Below, in pieces: positions 7,414-17,254 of a stretch of DNA of 64,000 bases (position 1 is its first letter; each line of letters starts with the position of its first letter). Under the pieces are notes generated by a model. The model was given only the letters and a program-made list of their open reading frames with translations. It did no database searches and was not told the DNA's origin. This DNA is from Bradyrhizobium elkanii WSM2783 (GTDB lineage Bacteria; Pseudomonadota; Alphaproteobacteria; Rhizobiales; Xanthobacteraceae): NCBI RefSeq assembly GCF_000472865.1, contig NZ_AXAP01000040.1, forward strand, positions 1 to 64,000, given 5' to 3'. A program made the translations under genes and the position numbers.

Positions 7414-9018
7414 CTACTCGCTCTTGTCGATGTTCCAGAAGATCGGGGTCGCCGGGCCGTCGAGCACGCCGGTGAGCGATTTGCGCCAGGCGCTCGGATT
7501 GAGGTACTGGCCGAGCGGGATATAGAGCACCTGGTCGTAGGCTTCCTTCTGAAATTCGGCGATGATCTTCTTCTGCTCGTCGAGCGAGGAGGCGCGCGCG
7601 AACTTGTCGCGCAGATCCTCGATCTTGGCGTTCTCAGCCCAGCCGAACCAGCCACCATTCTTGCCGCGGCCGTTGACCGAGGCATTCACGATCGGATTGG
7701 CGATGTCGGCCGCGACCCAATTGGTGAAGAACATGTTCCAGCCGCCCTCTTTCGGTGGCTTCTGGCTGGCGCGGCGGGTCACCACGGTCTGCCAGTCGGT
7801 GGCCTGCAAATCGACCTTGAAGCCGGCCTCGCGCAGCAACTGCGCGGCGACGATCGGCTGCGCCTTCAGCGTGCTCACATCGCCGGGCGCCATGATCACG
7901 ATCGGCGTGCCGTCATAGCCGGATTCGGCCAGCAGCTTCTTTGCCTCCGCCATGCCGTTGCCCTTCACCAGCGTCTCGGCACCGACGTCGGTCTCCAGCG
8001 GCGTGCCACACCCGAAGATGGCGCCGCAGATCTTGTAGTACTGGGGATTGCCCACCAGTGCGTCGAGCACATCCTTCTGCTTCATCGCCAGGAACGCCGC
8101 ACGTCGGACCTTGACGTTGTCGAAGGGCGGATAGAGGAAGTTCATGCGCCCCAGCGTCTGATAGCCGAACTTGTTGAGAACCTCGATCTTGAGATCCTTG
8201 TTCGCCTCCAGCACCGGCAGCATGTCGAGCGGCGCATTCTCCATGAAGTCGATGTCGCCCGACTGTAGCGCGTTCATCGCGGTTTGCGCGTCCGGCATCG
8301 TGATCCATTCGACGCGGTCGACCTTCACGACCTTGCCGCCGGCGATCCAGTTCGCCGGCTCCTTGCGCGGCACATAGTCCTTGAACTTCTCATAGACCGC
8401 CTTCACGCCGGGCTGGAATTCGGCCTGCACGAATTTGAACGGACCGGAGCCGATCTGCTCGGGGATCGGCTTGTCCGGCGGGGTCTCGGCAAGACGCTTC
8501 GGCATCATGAACGGCACGCGCGAGGACGGCTTGCCGATCGCATCCAGCACCAGGCCGTAGGGCTCCTTCAGTTTCAGCGTGATGGTCTTGGCGTCGGTCG
8601 CGGTGAGGCTTTCGGTGAAGTCCATCAGCTTCTGGCCCATGCCGTCGACCTTGCCCCAGCGCTGCAGCGAGGCGACGCAATCTTCCGCCGTCACCGGCGT
8701 GCCGTCATGCCACTTCAAGCCGTCGCGCAGCGTGAAAGTATAGGTGAGCTTGTCGTCGGAGACCTTCCAGTCCGCCATCTGCGGCTGGATCTTGAAATTG
8801 GAGTCGGTCGCGAGCAGCGTGTCATAGACCATGTAGCCGTGATCGCGGGTGATGTAGGCCGTAGTCATGATCGGATCGATCACGCGCAAGTCCGAATGCA
8901 TCACCGCGGTGATGGTCTTGCCGGCCGCGAGCGCCTGCGCGCTCAGCGCCACCGAAAGCGCAACGATTGATAACGCTGACGACAGCGCCCTGCGCTTCCA
9001 ACTGGACGTTTGGAACAT
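7414..9018 (-). CDS. Peptide/oligopeptide ABC transporter substrate-binding protein
   Basis: A 534-residue family 5 (DppA/OppA type) periplasmic binding protein. A signal peptide (about 1-31, ending AQALAAG) is followed by the typical DPIMTTAYITRDHGYMVYDT opening and by LTYTFTLRDGLKWHDGTPVTAEDC, a hallmark of the family, around 90-115. It delivers peptides or related solutes to an inner-membrane permease, probably that encoded divergently at 10662-14289. The ATG at 9018 was preferred over 9048 because a GGAGAGACAGG ribosome-binding site immediately precedes it. Transcribed away from the M20 peptidase across a 269-base intergenic region. Confidence 0.93.
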   Translation of the reverse strand: MFQTSSWKRRALSSALSIVALSVALSAQALAAGKTITAVMHSDLRVIDPIMTTAYITRDHGYMVYDTLLATDSNFKIQPQMADWKVSDDKLTYTFTLRDGLKWHDGTPVTAEDCVASLQRWGKVDGMGQKLMDFTESLTATDAKTITLKLKEPYGLVLDAIGKPSSRVPFMMPKRLAETPPDKPIPEQIGSGPFKFVQAEFQPGVKAVYEKFKDYVPRKEPANWIAGGKVVKVDRVEWITMPDAQTAMNALQSGDIDFMENAPLDMLPVLEANKDLKIEVLNKFGYQTLGRMNFLYPPFDNVKVRRAAFLAMKQKDVLDALVGNPQYYKICGAIFGCGTPLETDVGAETLVKGNGMAEAKKLLAESGYDGTPIVIMAPGDVSTLKAQPIVAAQLLREAGFKVDLQATDWQTVVTRRASQKPPKEGGWNMFFTNWVAADIANPIVNASVNGRGKNGGWFGWAENAKIEDLRDKFARASSLDEQKKIIAEFQKEAYDQVLYIPLGQYLNPSAWRKSLTGVLDGPATPIFWNIDKSE

Positions 9019-9287
9019 TCCTGTCTCTCCTGACGTGAAACTGATCAAAGCCGGCTTATTCGTTGTGCAGTCGGTCCGTTATTTAGGCGAACCTAACATG
9101 CTGCAAGGCCTGCAAATTTGAGACTTGCACCAAGCGTGTATTGCGTCAATCCGGTTTTGGTCGAGATCGGATGTACACAAACGAATGGTGCGGCTCACCG
9201 CGTTTGACGCTACAACTTCGAAAGGCCGATTTCGCCGGTCGCGATCTGACGGCATTACGCGCCTGCAGCAACGAACAGAGGGACCTC

Positions 9288-10418
9288 ATGAATCCAGCCA
9301 ATCTTCCTTTTGATTCCGAAGTGATGCTGCAGGGCCTGCGTAGCTGGGTGGAGTGCGAAAGCCCGACCTGGGACGCCGCCGCCGTCGAGCGCATGCTCGA
9401 CCTTGCGGCGCGCGAGATGGCGATCATGGGTGCGACGATCGAGCGCATCGCCGGCCGCCAAGGCTTTGCCGGCTGCGTGCGCGCGCGCTTTCCCCATCCG
9501 AAGTTCGGCGAGCCCGGCATTTTGATCGCAGGTCATCTCGACACGGTGCACCCGGTCGGCACCCTCGAGAAGCTGAAGTGGCGGCGCGAAGGCAACAAAT
9601 GTTTCGGCCCCGGCATCTTCGACATGAAGGGCGGCAATTATCTAAGCTTGGAAGCAATCCGGCAGTTGATCCGCGCCTCCTTCACGACACCATTGCCGAT
9701 CACCGTGCTGTTCACGCCGGACGAGGAAGTCGGCACGCCGTCGACGCGCGACATCATCGAGGCCGAAGCCGCGCGCAATAAATATGTGCTGGTGCCGGAG
9801 CCGGGCACCGCCGACAACGGCGTTGTCACCGGCCGCTATGCGATCGCCCGCTTCAACCTGGAGGCAACGGGACGGCCGAGCCATGCCGGCGCGACACTCT
9901 CTTCCGGCCGTTCGGCGATCCGTGAGATGGCGCGGCAGATCCTCGCGATCGACGGCATGACGACGGAGGACTGCACCTTCTCGGTCGGCATCGTGCATGG
10001 CGGCCAATGGGTCAATTGCGTCGCCACCACCTGCACCGGCGAAGCGCTGAGCATGGCCAAGCGCCAGGCCGATCTCGACCGCGGCGTCGAGCGCATGCTG
10101 GCGCTGTCGGGCACGTCGAACGACGTCACCTTCACGGTGACGCGCGGCGTCACCCGCCCGGTGTGGGAGCCGGATGCCGGCACCATGGCGCTCTATGAAA
10201 AGGCCCGCGCGCTTGCGGAAGGGATGGGCTTGAAGCTACCCCACGGCAGCAAGGGCGGCGGTTCCGACGGCAATTTCACCGGGGCGATGGGCGTGCCCAC
10301 GCTCGACGGCCTCGGCGTGCGCGGTGCCGATGCACACACGCTCAATGAACATATAGAAGTGGACAGCCTTGCCGAGCGCGGCCGGCTGATGGCAGGGTTA
10401 TTGGCAACCTTGCAGTGA
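9288..10418 (+). CDS. M20 family metallopeptidase (carboxypeptidase G2-like)
   Basis: A 376-residue di-zinc hydrolase. The metal-binding sequence order is clear: GHLDTVHPVG (His ligand, about 87), GPGIFDMKGGNY (bridging Asp), TPDEEVGTPSTRD (catalytic Glu-Glu) and a C-terminal HTLNEHIE (His ligand). A GxPSHAG dimerisation domain occupies about 180-290. It probably removes C-terminal residues or hydrolyses an N-acyl amino acid or peptide imported by the adjacent transporter. AGAGGGA precedes the ATG by 4-5 bases. Cytoplasmic; first gene of the right-going peptide cluster. Confidence 0.9.
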   Translation: MNPANLPFDSEVMLQGLRSWVECESPTWDAAAVERMLDLAAREMAIMGATIERIAGRQGFAGCVRARFPHPKFGEPGILIAGHLDTVHPVGTLEKLKWRREGNKCFGPGIFDMKGGNYLSLEAIRQLIRASFTTPLPITVLFTPDEEVGTPSTRDIIEAEAARNKYVLVPEPGTADNGVVTGRYAIARFNLEATGRPSHAGATLSSGRSAIREMARQILAIDGMTTEDCTFSVGIVHGGQWVNCVATTCTGEALSMAKRQADLDRGVERMLALSGTSNDVTFTVTRGVTRPVWEPDAGTMALYEKARALAEGMGLKLPHGSKGGGSDGNFTGAMGVPTLDGLGVRGADAHTLNEHIEVDSLAERGRLMAGLLATLQ

Positions 10419-10421
10419 CCT

Positions 10422-10496
10422 GTAGCCCGGGTGAAGCGAAAGCGTAACCCGGGGGAAGCGAAGACCCCGGATTGCGCTGCGCTCCATCCGGGCTAC
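10422..10496. repeat. Palindromic intergenic repeat, family F (GTAGCCCGGGT type)
   Basis: It opens GTAGCCCGGGTGAAGCG and closes GCTCCATCCGGGCTAC, with an inner GTAACCCGGGG/CCCCGGATTGCG pair. A second copy is at 61613-61690. It sits between the M20 peptidase and the permease gene. Confidence 0.85.
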
Positions 10497-10514
10497 GCTA
10501 CTAAAGTGTGGCGG

Positions 10515-10542
10515 GTCATTCCGGAGCCATCCCGGAATGACG
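10515..10542. repeat. Short palindrome related to repeat family A
   Basis: GTCATTCCGG and CCCGGAATGAC are inverted around a 6-base centre. These are the outer termini of the longer family A elements at 12509, 22669, 39959 and 60342 without the internal part, so this looks like a deleted copy. Confidence 0.7.
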
Positions 10543-10661
10543 GGAGTTTGAAGACGCATCGGCGCCCGATGGCATGGGAATTGCTGAAATGCTACGCTGG
10601 TGACGGAACTCAGGTTAACGGCCGACGTCACTCCCAATGACCCTAATCTGACGGATCGACA

Positions 10662-11603
10662 TTGCTGGGATATCTGCTTCGCCGAATCCTTGCCGCTATT
10701 CCCGTGATGGGCGTGGTGGCGCTGTTCGTGTTCCTCTTGCTGCGGCTGACGCCGGGTGATCCTGCGGCGATCCTCGCCGGCGACAATGCGACGCCGGAGC
10801 AGCTCGAACGGATCAGGACCTCACTCGGGCTAAACGAGCCGCTCCACATCCAGTTCTTCACCTGGATCGGAAAACTCCTGCACGGCGATCTCGGCGTGTC
10901 CCTGATCTCGAACGTGCCGGTGCTGAAGATGATCAGCCAGCGCATCGAGCCGTCGATCTCGATCGCGCTCTCCACCATCGTGCTTTCGATCGTGGTTGCG
11001 GTGCCGCTCGGCGTGATCGCGGCCTGGAAGCACGGCACCTGGATCGACCGCTTCGTGATGGGACTGTCCGTGCTCGGCTTCTCGGTGCCGGTGTTCGTGA
11101 TCGGCTATGTGCTGATCCAGATCTTCGCGATCGACCTTCGCTGGGTGCCGGTGCAGGGTTTTCGCAGCATCACCGCGGGTTTCGGTCCGTTCTTCGAGCG
11201 CATCATCCTGCCGACTTGCGCCCTCTCCTTCATCTATGTCGCGCTGATCGCACGCATGACGCGGGCCTCGATGCTTGATGTGATGGGTGAGGATTACATC
11301 CGCACCGCCCGCGCCAAAGGCATCGGCGAGATGGGCGTACTGCTGCGGCACGGGCTGCGCAACGCCGCGGTGCCTGTCATCACAGTGATCGGCAGCGGCT
11401 TTGCGCTGCTGATCTCCGGCGTCGTCGTCACCGAGAGCGTGTTCAATCTGCCCGGCATCGGCCGTCTCACCGTCGATGCGGTGCTGGCGCGCGACTATCC
11501 GGTGATCCAGGCCATGATCCTGTTGACGTCGGGCATCTATGTCGCCGTCAACCTGCTCATCGACCTCGCCTATACCCTGCTTGATCCAAGGATCCGCTAC
11601 TGA
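10662..11603 (+). CDS. Peptide ABC transporter permease (DppB type)
   Basis: A 313-residue inner-membrane permease. It opens with LRRILAAIPVMGVVALFVFLLLRLTPGDPA, the family-defining first helix and PGDPA motif, and contains the EAA-loop region RTARAKGIGEMGVLLRHGLRN around 210-235 that docks onto the ATPase, with about six transmembrane segments. Start is a TTG at 10662. It overlaps the next permease by one base (TGATG), indicating translational coupling. Partner of 11603-12493 and the fused ATPase. Confidence 0.93.
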   Translation: MLGYLLRRILAAIPVMGVVALFVFLLLRLTPGDPAAILAGDNATPEQLERIRTSLGLNEPLHIQFFTWIGKLLHGDLGVSLISNVPVLKMISQRIEPSISIALSTIVLSIVVAVPLGVIAAWKHGTWIDRFVMGLSVLGFSVPVFVIGYVLIQIFAIDLRWVPVQGFRSITAGFGPFFERIILPTCALSFIYVALIARMTRASMLDVMGEDYIRTARAKGIGEMGVLLRHGLRNAAVPVITVIGSGFALLISGVVVTESVFNLPGIGRLTVDAVLARDYPVIQAMILLTSGIYVAVNLLIDLAYTLLDPRIRY

Positions 11604-12493
11604 TGGCGATCGATACCCTTCCCGAGTCGTCGCTTCCGATCACGACGCCGCTGCGGCCACGATTCGGATTTTTGACCTCGACGCCGATCATGACGGGCGC
11701 CACGATTTGCCTGTCGCTGATCATCCTGATGGCGATCTTCGCGCCATGGCTTGCGCCGCATGACCCGGTGCAACTCGCACCGGCACTGCGACTGAAGCCG
11801 CCCAGCGCTGAGTTTCCGCTCGGCACCGACGCCTATGGTCGCGACCTGTTGTCACGCATCATCTATGGCGGCCGGATCTCGCTTCTGATCGGGCTCGGTG
11901 CGGCGGTGTTCTCGATCAGCATCGGGCTCGTGATCGGCCTCGTCTCCGGCTTCTTCAAATGGGTCGACGCGGTGATGATGCGGATCATGGATGGCCTGAT
12001 GGCGATCCCGAGCATCCTGCTCGCGATCGCCGTGGTCTCGCTGTCGGGCGCAAGCGTCTGGACCGTGCTGGTGGCGATCACCATTCCCGAAGTACCACGG
12101 GTGGCGCGATTGGTGCGCTCGGTGGTGCTCACCGCACGCGAGGAGCCCTATGTGGAAGCCGCGATCTCGCTCGGCTCCAGCCTGCCAAAGATCATGTGGC
12201 GGCACCTGATGCCGAACACGATCGCGCCGCTGATCGTGCAAGGCACCTATGTCTGTGCTTCCGCCGTGCTCACCGAAGCGATCCTGTCGTTCCTCGGCGC
12301 CGGCATCTCGCCGGAAACGCCGACCTGGGGCAACATCATGGCCGAGGGCCGCGCGTACTTTCAGATCAAGCCGTCCCTGATCTTCTGGCCCGGCCTCTTG
12401 CTATCGATCGCGATCCTCTCCGTGAACCTGATCGGCGACGCCGCACGCGATGCGCTCGATCCGCGCATGAAGCAGCGGGGGAGCGGGAAGTGA
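11603..12493 (+). CDS. Peptide ABC transporter permease (DppC type)
   Basis: A 296-residue permease. The N-terminal helix (about 28-48) is followed by FPLGTDAYGRDLLSRIIYGG, the DppC/OppC signature, and by the EAA loop EEPYVEAAISLGSSLPKIMW around 175-195. Six transmembrane helices are expected. Its ATG lies in the TGATG overlap with dppB. A palindromic repeat separates it from the ATPase gene downstream, so transcript levels of the two halves of the operon could differ. Confidence 0.93.
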   Translation: MAIDTLPESSLPITTPLRPRFGFLTSTPIMTGATICLSLIILMAIFAPWLAPHDPVQLAPALRLKPPSAEFPLGTDAYGRDLLSRIIYGGRISLLIGLGAAVFSISIGLVIGLVSGFFKWVDAVMMRIMDGLMAIPSILLAIAVVSLSGASVWTVLVAITIPEVPRVARLVRSVVLTAREEPYVEAAISLGSSLPKIMWRHLMPNTIAPLIVQGTYVCASAVLTEAILSFLGAGISPETPTWGNIMAEGRAYFQIKPSLIFWPGLLLSIAILSVNLIGDAARDALDPRMKQRGSGK

Positions 12494-12508
12494 TGAAGCC
12501 ATTTACTC

Positions 12509-12635
12509 CGTCATTCCGGGGCGCGCGCAAGCGCGAGCCCGGAATCCATTTCTCAGCTTGCACTTGTGGCCCGATGGATTCTCTGATGTGCAATTGCACA
12601 TCATAGCTCGCGCTTGCGCGCGCCCCGGAATGACG
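12509..12635. repeat. Palindromic intergenic repeat, family A (CGTCATTCCGGGG type)
   Basis: Outer arms CGTCATTCCGGGGCGCGCG and CGCGCGCCCCGGAATGACG are inverted; the interior holds GCCCGGAATCCAT and a GATGGATTC half. It lies in the 155-base gap between the DppC and ATPase genes of one apparent operon. Related copies are at 22669, 39959, 46936 (half) and 60342. Confidence 0.9.
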
Positions 12636-12648
12636 AGAGAGTAACTGA

Positions 12649-14289
12649 ATGACCGACATCGTCCTCGACATCGACAATCTCGTCGTCGCCCTCGGCAATA
12701 AGCCGGGCGCAAGCCGCATCATCGACGGCATTTCACTGCAAGTCCGAGAAGGCGAGACGCTGTGCCTGGTCGGCGAAAGCGGTTCCGGCAAATCGGTGAC
12801 CTCGCTCACGGTGATGGGCCTGTTGCAGAAGGGCTCGCTGATCCCGACCGGCGGCAGCGTCAAGCTGGTCGGCGAGGAGTTGCTGACCGCAAGCGACCGC
12901 CGCTTGCGGCAATTGCGCGCCACGCGGATGGCGATGATCTTCCAGGAGCCGATGACGGCACTCAACCCGGTGGTACCGGTCGGCCGCCAGATCGACGAAG
13001 TCCTGCGCGTGCATACCAATCTCGACGCCCGCGCGCGGCGGCAGAAGATCCTGGCGATGATGGAGCATGTGCGGCTGCCCGACGTGGAGCGCATCTTCGC
13101 CTCCTACCCGCACCGGCTCTCCGGCGGACAGCGCCAGCGCATCATGATCGCCATGGCGCTGGTGCTGGAGCCGAAGCTTCTGATCGCGGACGAGCCGACC
13201 ACCGCGCTCGACGTCACCACGCAGAAGCAGATCCTCACCTTGATCCGCGACCTGCAGCGCGATCACGGCACCGCCGTGCTGTTCATCACCCACGACATGG
13301 GCGTCGTCGCTGAGATCGCCGACCGCGTCGCGGTGATGCGTCACGGCCGGCTGGTCGAGAGCGGGCCGCTGGACGGCATCCTGCGCAATCCATCGATGGA
13401 ATATACCCGCAACCTGCTCGCTTCGGTGCCGAGCCTGGTGCCGCGGCCGCCGCGCGAGGAGACCAGGGAGCCGGTGGTGCTGGAAGCCAACGAACTCTGC
13501 AAGGTCTATCGCGAGCGCTCCCTCCTCGGCAAAATCCGCGAGGTCGCGGCCGCCAAGGACGTCACGCTGACGCTGCGCAAAGGCCGCACGCTCGGCATCG
13601 TCGGCGAAAGCGGCTCGGGCAAATCGACAGTGGCGCGCTGCATCGTGCGCCTGATCGACCCGACCTCCGGCGGCGTGCGGCTGGTGGGCCGCGAAATCTC
13701 CGAATTGTCGCGGCGGCTGTTGCAGCCGCACCGCAAGAAGATCCAGATCATCTTCCAGGATCCCTACCGCTCGCTCAACCCGCGCGTCACTGTCGGCGAG
13801 TCGATCGCGGAAGGCCCGATCAATTACGGCATGCCGCACAAGGAGGCGCTGAGCAAAGCGCGCGAACTGCTCGAGCTGGTGCATTTGCCGGCGGACGCGA
13901 TCTCGCGCTATCCGCACCAGTTCTCCGGCGGCCAGCGCCAGCGCATTGCGATTGCGCGCGCGCTCGCGCTCGACCCTGAGGTGCTGGTGGCAGACGAGGC
14001 GGTGTCCGCGCTCGACGTCTCCGTGCAGGCGCAGGTGCTGGATCTCCTGGATGAGATCCAGAAGCGGCTCGGCATCGGGCTGCTGTTCATCACCCACGAT
14101 TTGCGCGTTGCGGCGCAAATCTGCGACGATGTCGTTGTGATGCAGCATGGCCGCGTCGTCGAACAGGGGCCGGCGGCGGAAGTGCTCACTCACCCGAAGG
14201 AGGCCTACACCAGGGCGCTACTTGATGCCGCACCCGGCCGCGGCTGGGATTTTGCCAATTTCCGGCCGGTGGCTGAGGCCGCGGAGTAG
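12649..14289 (+). CDS. Fused peptide ABC transporter ATPase (DppD-DppF type)
   Basis: A 546-residue protein with two complete ABC domains in tandem. The first has Walker A GESGSGKS (about 43-50), signature LSGGQRQRI and Walker B LLIADEPT (about 155-185); the second (from about 275) repeats GESGSGKST, FSGGQRQRI and VLVADEAVSALD. It powers peptide import through the two permeases upstream. DppD and DppF are separate genes in E. coli, while this fused form is common in rhizobia. The ATG follows a GAGAGTAACTGA leader just after a repeat element. Confidence 0.93.
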   Translation: MTDIVLDIDNLVVALGNKPGASRIIDGISLQVREGETLCLVGESGSGKSVTSLTVMGLLQKGSLIPTGGSVKLVGEELLTASDRRLRQLRATRMAMIFQEPMTALNPVVPVGRQIDEVLRVHTNLDARARRQKILAMMEHVRLPDVERIFASYPHRLSGGQRQRIMIAMALVLEPKLLIADEPTTALDVTTQKQILTLIRDLQRDHGTAVLFITHDMGVVAEIADRVAVMRHGRLVESGPLDGILRNPSMEYTRNLLASVPSLVPRPPREETREPVVLEANELCKVYRERSLLGKIREVAAAKDVTLTLRKGRTLGIVGESGSGKSTVARCIVRLIDPTSGGVRLVGREISELSRRLLQPHRKKIQIIFQDPYRSLNPRVTVGESIAEGPINYGMPHKEALSKARELLELVHLPADAISRYPHQFSGGQRQRIAIARALALDPEVLVADEAVSALDVSVQAQVLDLLDEIQKRLGIGLLFITHDLRVAAQICDDVVVMQHGRVVEQGPAAEVLTHPKEAYTRALLDAAPGRGWDFANFRPVAEAAE

Positions 14290-14297
14290 CCACCACC

Positions 14298-14418
14298 CGT
14301 CATTGCGAGCCACCGGGTCGGCGCGAACGCGCCGCCCGATGACGGGCTCCGCGAAGCAATCCATGCCGCCGCTTACCGGGACATGGATTGCTTCGTCACT
14401 GCGCTCCTCGCAATGACG
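14298..14418. repeat. Palindromic intergenic repeat, family C (CGTCATTGCGAGC type)
   Basis: It begins CGTCATTGCGAGCCAC and ends GCTCCTCGCAATGACG, with inner GAAGCAATCCATG and CATGGATTGCTTC arms. Other copies are at 38458-38577 and 62196-62273. It lies between the ATPase gene and the M81 peptidase gene. Confidence 0.9.
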
Positions 14419-14550
14419 GCCTAGTCCAGGCAGATCAGCCACTTCCCAACGCCCATGCGGCATGCAAATCCGGAATGCTTCGCGGCTTGCGCTGGCCGCA
14501 GCGACACGCTTAACGTCGCGCCCCATGACCTCTTTACGAGACCCTGATCA

Positions 14551-16074
14551 ATGACCCGCATCGCCGTTGGCGGCTTCCTGCACGAGACCAATACCTTCGC
14601 GCCGACCAAAGCGACCTATGATGATTTCGTGCATGGCGGCGGCTGGCCATCGATGGCGCACGGCGCCGACATGTTGAAGGTGATGCGCAAGATCAATGTC
14701 GGGCTAGCCGGCTTCGTCGAGGCCGCCGAAGCCAATGGCTGGGAATTGATCCCCACGATCTCCTGCGGCGCCAGCCCGTCCGCCCATGTGACCGAAGATG
14801 CGTTCGAGCGTATCGTCAAGAAAATGATCGACGGCATCGCCAGTGCAGGCCCGCTCGATGCTGTCTATCTCGACCTGCACGGCGCGATGGTGACCGAGCA
14901 TCTCGACGACGGCGAAGGCGAGATTTTGGCGCGCGCGCGCAAAGTGATCGGCAAGGACGTGCCGCTGGTCGCAAGTCTCGATCTGCACGCCAATGTCACG
15001 CCTGAGATGGTCGAGCATGCCGATGCGCTGATCGCCTACCGCACCTACCCTCATGTCGACATGGCCGACACCGGCCGCGCATCCGCAAGGCATCTCGCGC
15101 TGCTGCTGGGAACCAGGCAGCGCTTCGCCAAGGCGTTCCGGCAACTGCCGTTCCTGATCCCGATCAGTTGGCAGTGCACCAATGACCAGCCGACCAGAGG
15201 CATCTACGAGAAGCTCGCCGCGATGGAGAGCGATGCGGTGCCGACCCTGTCCTTTGCGCCGGGCTTTCCCGCGGCCGATTTCGAACATTGCGGCCCGAGC
15301 GTGTTCGCTTACGGCAGGACACAGGCCGATGCCGATGCCGCCGCCGACAAGCTTGCCGCATTGATCACTGGCCATGAGGACGATTTCGACGGTCGCATCT
15401 ATTCGCCCGACGACGGCGTCCGCCATGCGATGGAGTTGGCAAAGACCGCGACCAGGCCGATCATCATTGCCGATACCCAGGACAATCCCGGCGCCGGCGG
15501 CGACTCCGACACCACAGGGATGCTGCGCGCATTGGTGCGCAACAATGCGACCCGCGCCGCAACCGGCGTGATCTACGACCCCCAATCGGCGAAGGCGGCG
15601 CATGCCGCGGGCGTCGGCGCCACCGTAACGCTCGCGCTCGGCGGCAAGTCGGGCATCCCGGGCGATGCGCCCTACAAGGAAACCTTCGTCGTCGAGCAAC
15701 TCTCGGATGGAAAGTTCGTGGCGCCCGGTCCCTATTATGGCGGCCGCGACATGGACATGGGACCATCGGCGTGCCTGCGCATCGGCGATGTCAGAGTGGT
15801 CGTCAGCTCGCACAAGGCGCAGCTCGCCGACCAGGCGATGTACCGCTATGTCGGTATCGAGCCGACCAAGCAGGCGGTCCTCGTCAACAAGAGCTCGGTG
15901 CATTTCCGTGCCGATTTCGAGCCGATCGCCGAGAAGCTTTTGATCTGCGCCGCACCCGGCGCGATGCCGGCCGACACCGCCTCGCTGCCGTGGACCAAAT
16001 TGCGGCCGGGAATTCGTATCAAGCCGAACGGGCCCGCCTTTGCGCCTGTCAACACATCACGTTCAACCGGATAA
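14551..16074 (+). CDS. M81 family metallopeptidase (MlrC/microcystinase C-like)
   Basis: A 507-residue protein matching the MlrC family. The N-terminal domain starts RIAVGGFLHETNTFAP and carries candidate zinc ligands in DLHGAMV (about 111-117), SLDLHANVTPEM (about 145-156) and YRTYPHVDM (about 168-176); the C-terminal MlrC domain contains DTQDNPGAGGDSDTTGML around 310-327. In Sphingomonas, MlrC hydrolyses linearised microcystin and the tetrapeptide; most relatives lie in strains that do not degrade microcystin and act on unknown peptides. Its position between a peptide importer and an M20D hydrolase supports a peptidase role. No signal peptide. Confidence 0.9.
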   Translation: MTRIAVGGFLHETNTFAPTKATYDDFVHGGGWPSMAHGADMLKVMRKINVGLAGFVEAAEANGWELIPTISCGASPSAHVTEDAFERIVKKMIDGIASAGPLDAVYLDLHGAMVTEHLDDGEGEILARARKVIGKDVPLVASLDLHANVTPEMVEHADALIAYRTYPHVDMADTGRASARHLALLLGTRQRFAKAFRQLPFLIPISWQCTNDQPTRGIYEKLAAMESDAVPTLSFAPGFPAADFEHCGPSVFAYGRTQADADAAADKLAALITGHEDDFDGRIYSPDDGVRHAMELAKTATRPIIIADTQDNPGAGGDSDTTGMLRALVRNNATRAATGVIYDPQSAKAAHAAGVGATVTLALGGKSGIPGDAPYKETFVVEQLSDGKFVAPGPYYGGRDMDMGPSACLRIGDVRVVVSSHKAQLADQAMYRYVGIEPTKQAVLVNKSSVHFRADFEPIAEKLLICAAPGAMPADTASLPWTKLRPGIRIKPNGPAFAPVNTSRSTG

Positions 16075-16081
16075 GGACCAA

Positions 16082-17254
16082 ATGCCCACCATCGAACGCA
16101 TCGAAGGCTTTGCCGACGAACTCACGGCGATCCGTCGGGATTTCCATGCCCATCCCGAGATCGGCTTTGAGGAGGTCCGCACCTCCGGCATCGTCGCCGA
16201 GAAGCTCGCGAGCTGGGGCATCGAGGTGCATCGCGGCCTCGGCGGCACCGGCGTCGTGGGCGTGCTCAAGGGCAAGGGCAATGGCGGCAAGCGCATCGGC
16301 CTGCGCGCCGACATGGACGCGCTGCCGATGGAGGAAAACACCAACCTGAAATGGCGCTCGACCATTCCCGGCCGCTTCCACGGCTGCGGCCATGACGGCC
16401 ACACCACCATGCTGCTCGGCAGTGCGCGCTATCTCGCCGAAACCCGCAATTTCGACGGCACCGTGCATTTCATCTTCCAGCCGGCAGAGGAAGGCCTTGG
16501 CGGCGCCCGCGCCATGATCAAGGACGGTCTGTTCGAAAAGTTTCCCTGCGACGAGATCTATGGCCTGCATAATGCGCCAGATCTGGACCACGGCGAGATC
16601 GCGGTCCTGCCGGGGCCGGCAATGGCCGGCGCTGATTTCTTCGACATCACCATCCAGGGCTATGGCGCGCATGGCGCGATGCCGGAGCGCTCCAAGGATG
16701 CTGTCGTGATCGCGATGACGCTCGGACAGGCGCTGCAGACCATCGTCAGCCGCAATGTCGATCCGTTGCAGGCGGCGGTACTGTCGATCACGCAGATCCA
16801 CTCGGGCTCGGCCTACAACGTCATTCCGGGCGACGCGAAGCTGTGCGGAACCGTGCGCGCCTTCTCCGACGAGGTGCGCGCGCTGATCCGCGAGCGCATG
16901 CGCGCGATCTCCGCCGGCATTGCGGCGGCCTTCCAGGTCGAAATCACCGTCGACATCCGCGACGGTTTCAGCGTGCTCGTCAACCAGGAAGAACAGTCTC
17001 GCGTGGTCGAGCAGGTCGCGCGCACCGTGGTCGATCCGTCGAAGGTCATCACCCGCTCGCAGCCGAAGATGGGCAGCGAGGATTTCGCCGACATGATGAT
17101 GGCGGTGCCCGGTGCCTATTTCTGGGTCGGCCATGATGGCTCGGTGCCGGTGCACAATCCCGGTTATGTCCTCGACGACAAGATTCTGCCTGTTGGCGCC
17201 AGCATGTTCGCACGCATCATCGAGACTCGTTTGCCGGTAGGTGCCCATGCATAA
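16082..17254 (+). CDS. M20D amidohydrolase (aminoacylase/hippurate hydrolase type)
   Basis: A 390-residue metal-dependent amidohydrolase. Typical motifs run in order: FHAHPEIGFEE (about 20-30), LRADMDALPMEE (about 77-88), FHGCGHDGHTTMLLG (about 100-114, metal Cys and His) and FQPAEEG (about 138, catalytic Glu). Such enzymes cleave N-acyl amino acids or dipeptide-like amides. The ATG at 16082 follows the M81 stop by 7 bases, and the gene overlaps the amidase start, so the three are probably one transcript. Confidence 0.92.
   Translation: MPTIERIEGFADELTAIRRDFHAHPEIGFEEVRTSGIVAEKLASWGIEVHRGLGGTGVVGVLKGKGNGGKRIGLRADMDALPMEENTNLKWRSTIPGRFHGCGHDGHTTMLLGSARYLAETRNFDGTVHFIFQPAEEGLGGARAMIKDGLFEKFPCDEIYGLHNAPDLDHGEIAVLPGPAMAGADFFDITIQGYGAHGAMPERSKDAVVIAMTLGQALQTIVSRNVDPLQAAVLSITQIHSGSAYNVIPGDAKLCGTVRAFSDEVRALIRERMRAISAGIAAAFQVEITVDIRDGFSVLVNQEEQSRVVEQVARTVVDPSKVITRSQPKMGSEDFADMMMAVPGAYFWVGHDGSVPVHNPGYVLDDKILPVGASMFARIIETRLPVGAHA

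Noticed and set aside
12733..14193. A 486-codon open frame on the minus strand
   Set aside because: Antisense to the fused ATPase with two complete ABC domains; composition is of a GC-rich shadow frame.
14551..16074. Considered naming the gene mlrC as a microcystin-degrading enzyme
   Set aside because: mlrA, mlrB and mlrD are not present in the window and most M81 proteins occur without microcystin degradation, so only the family name is justified.
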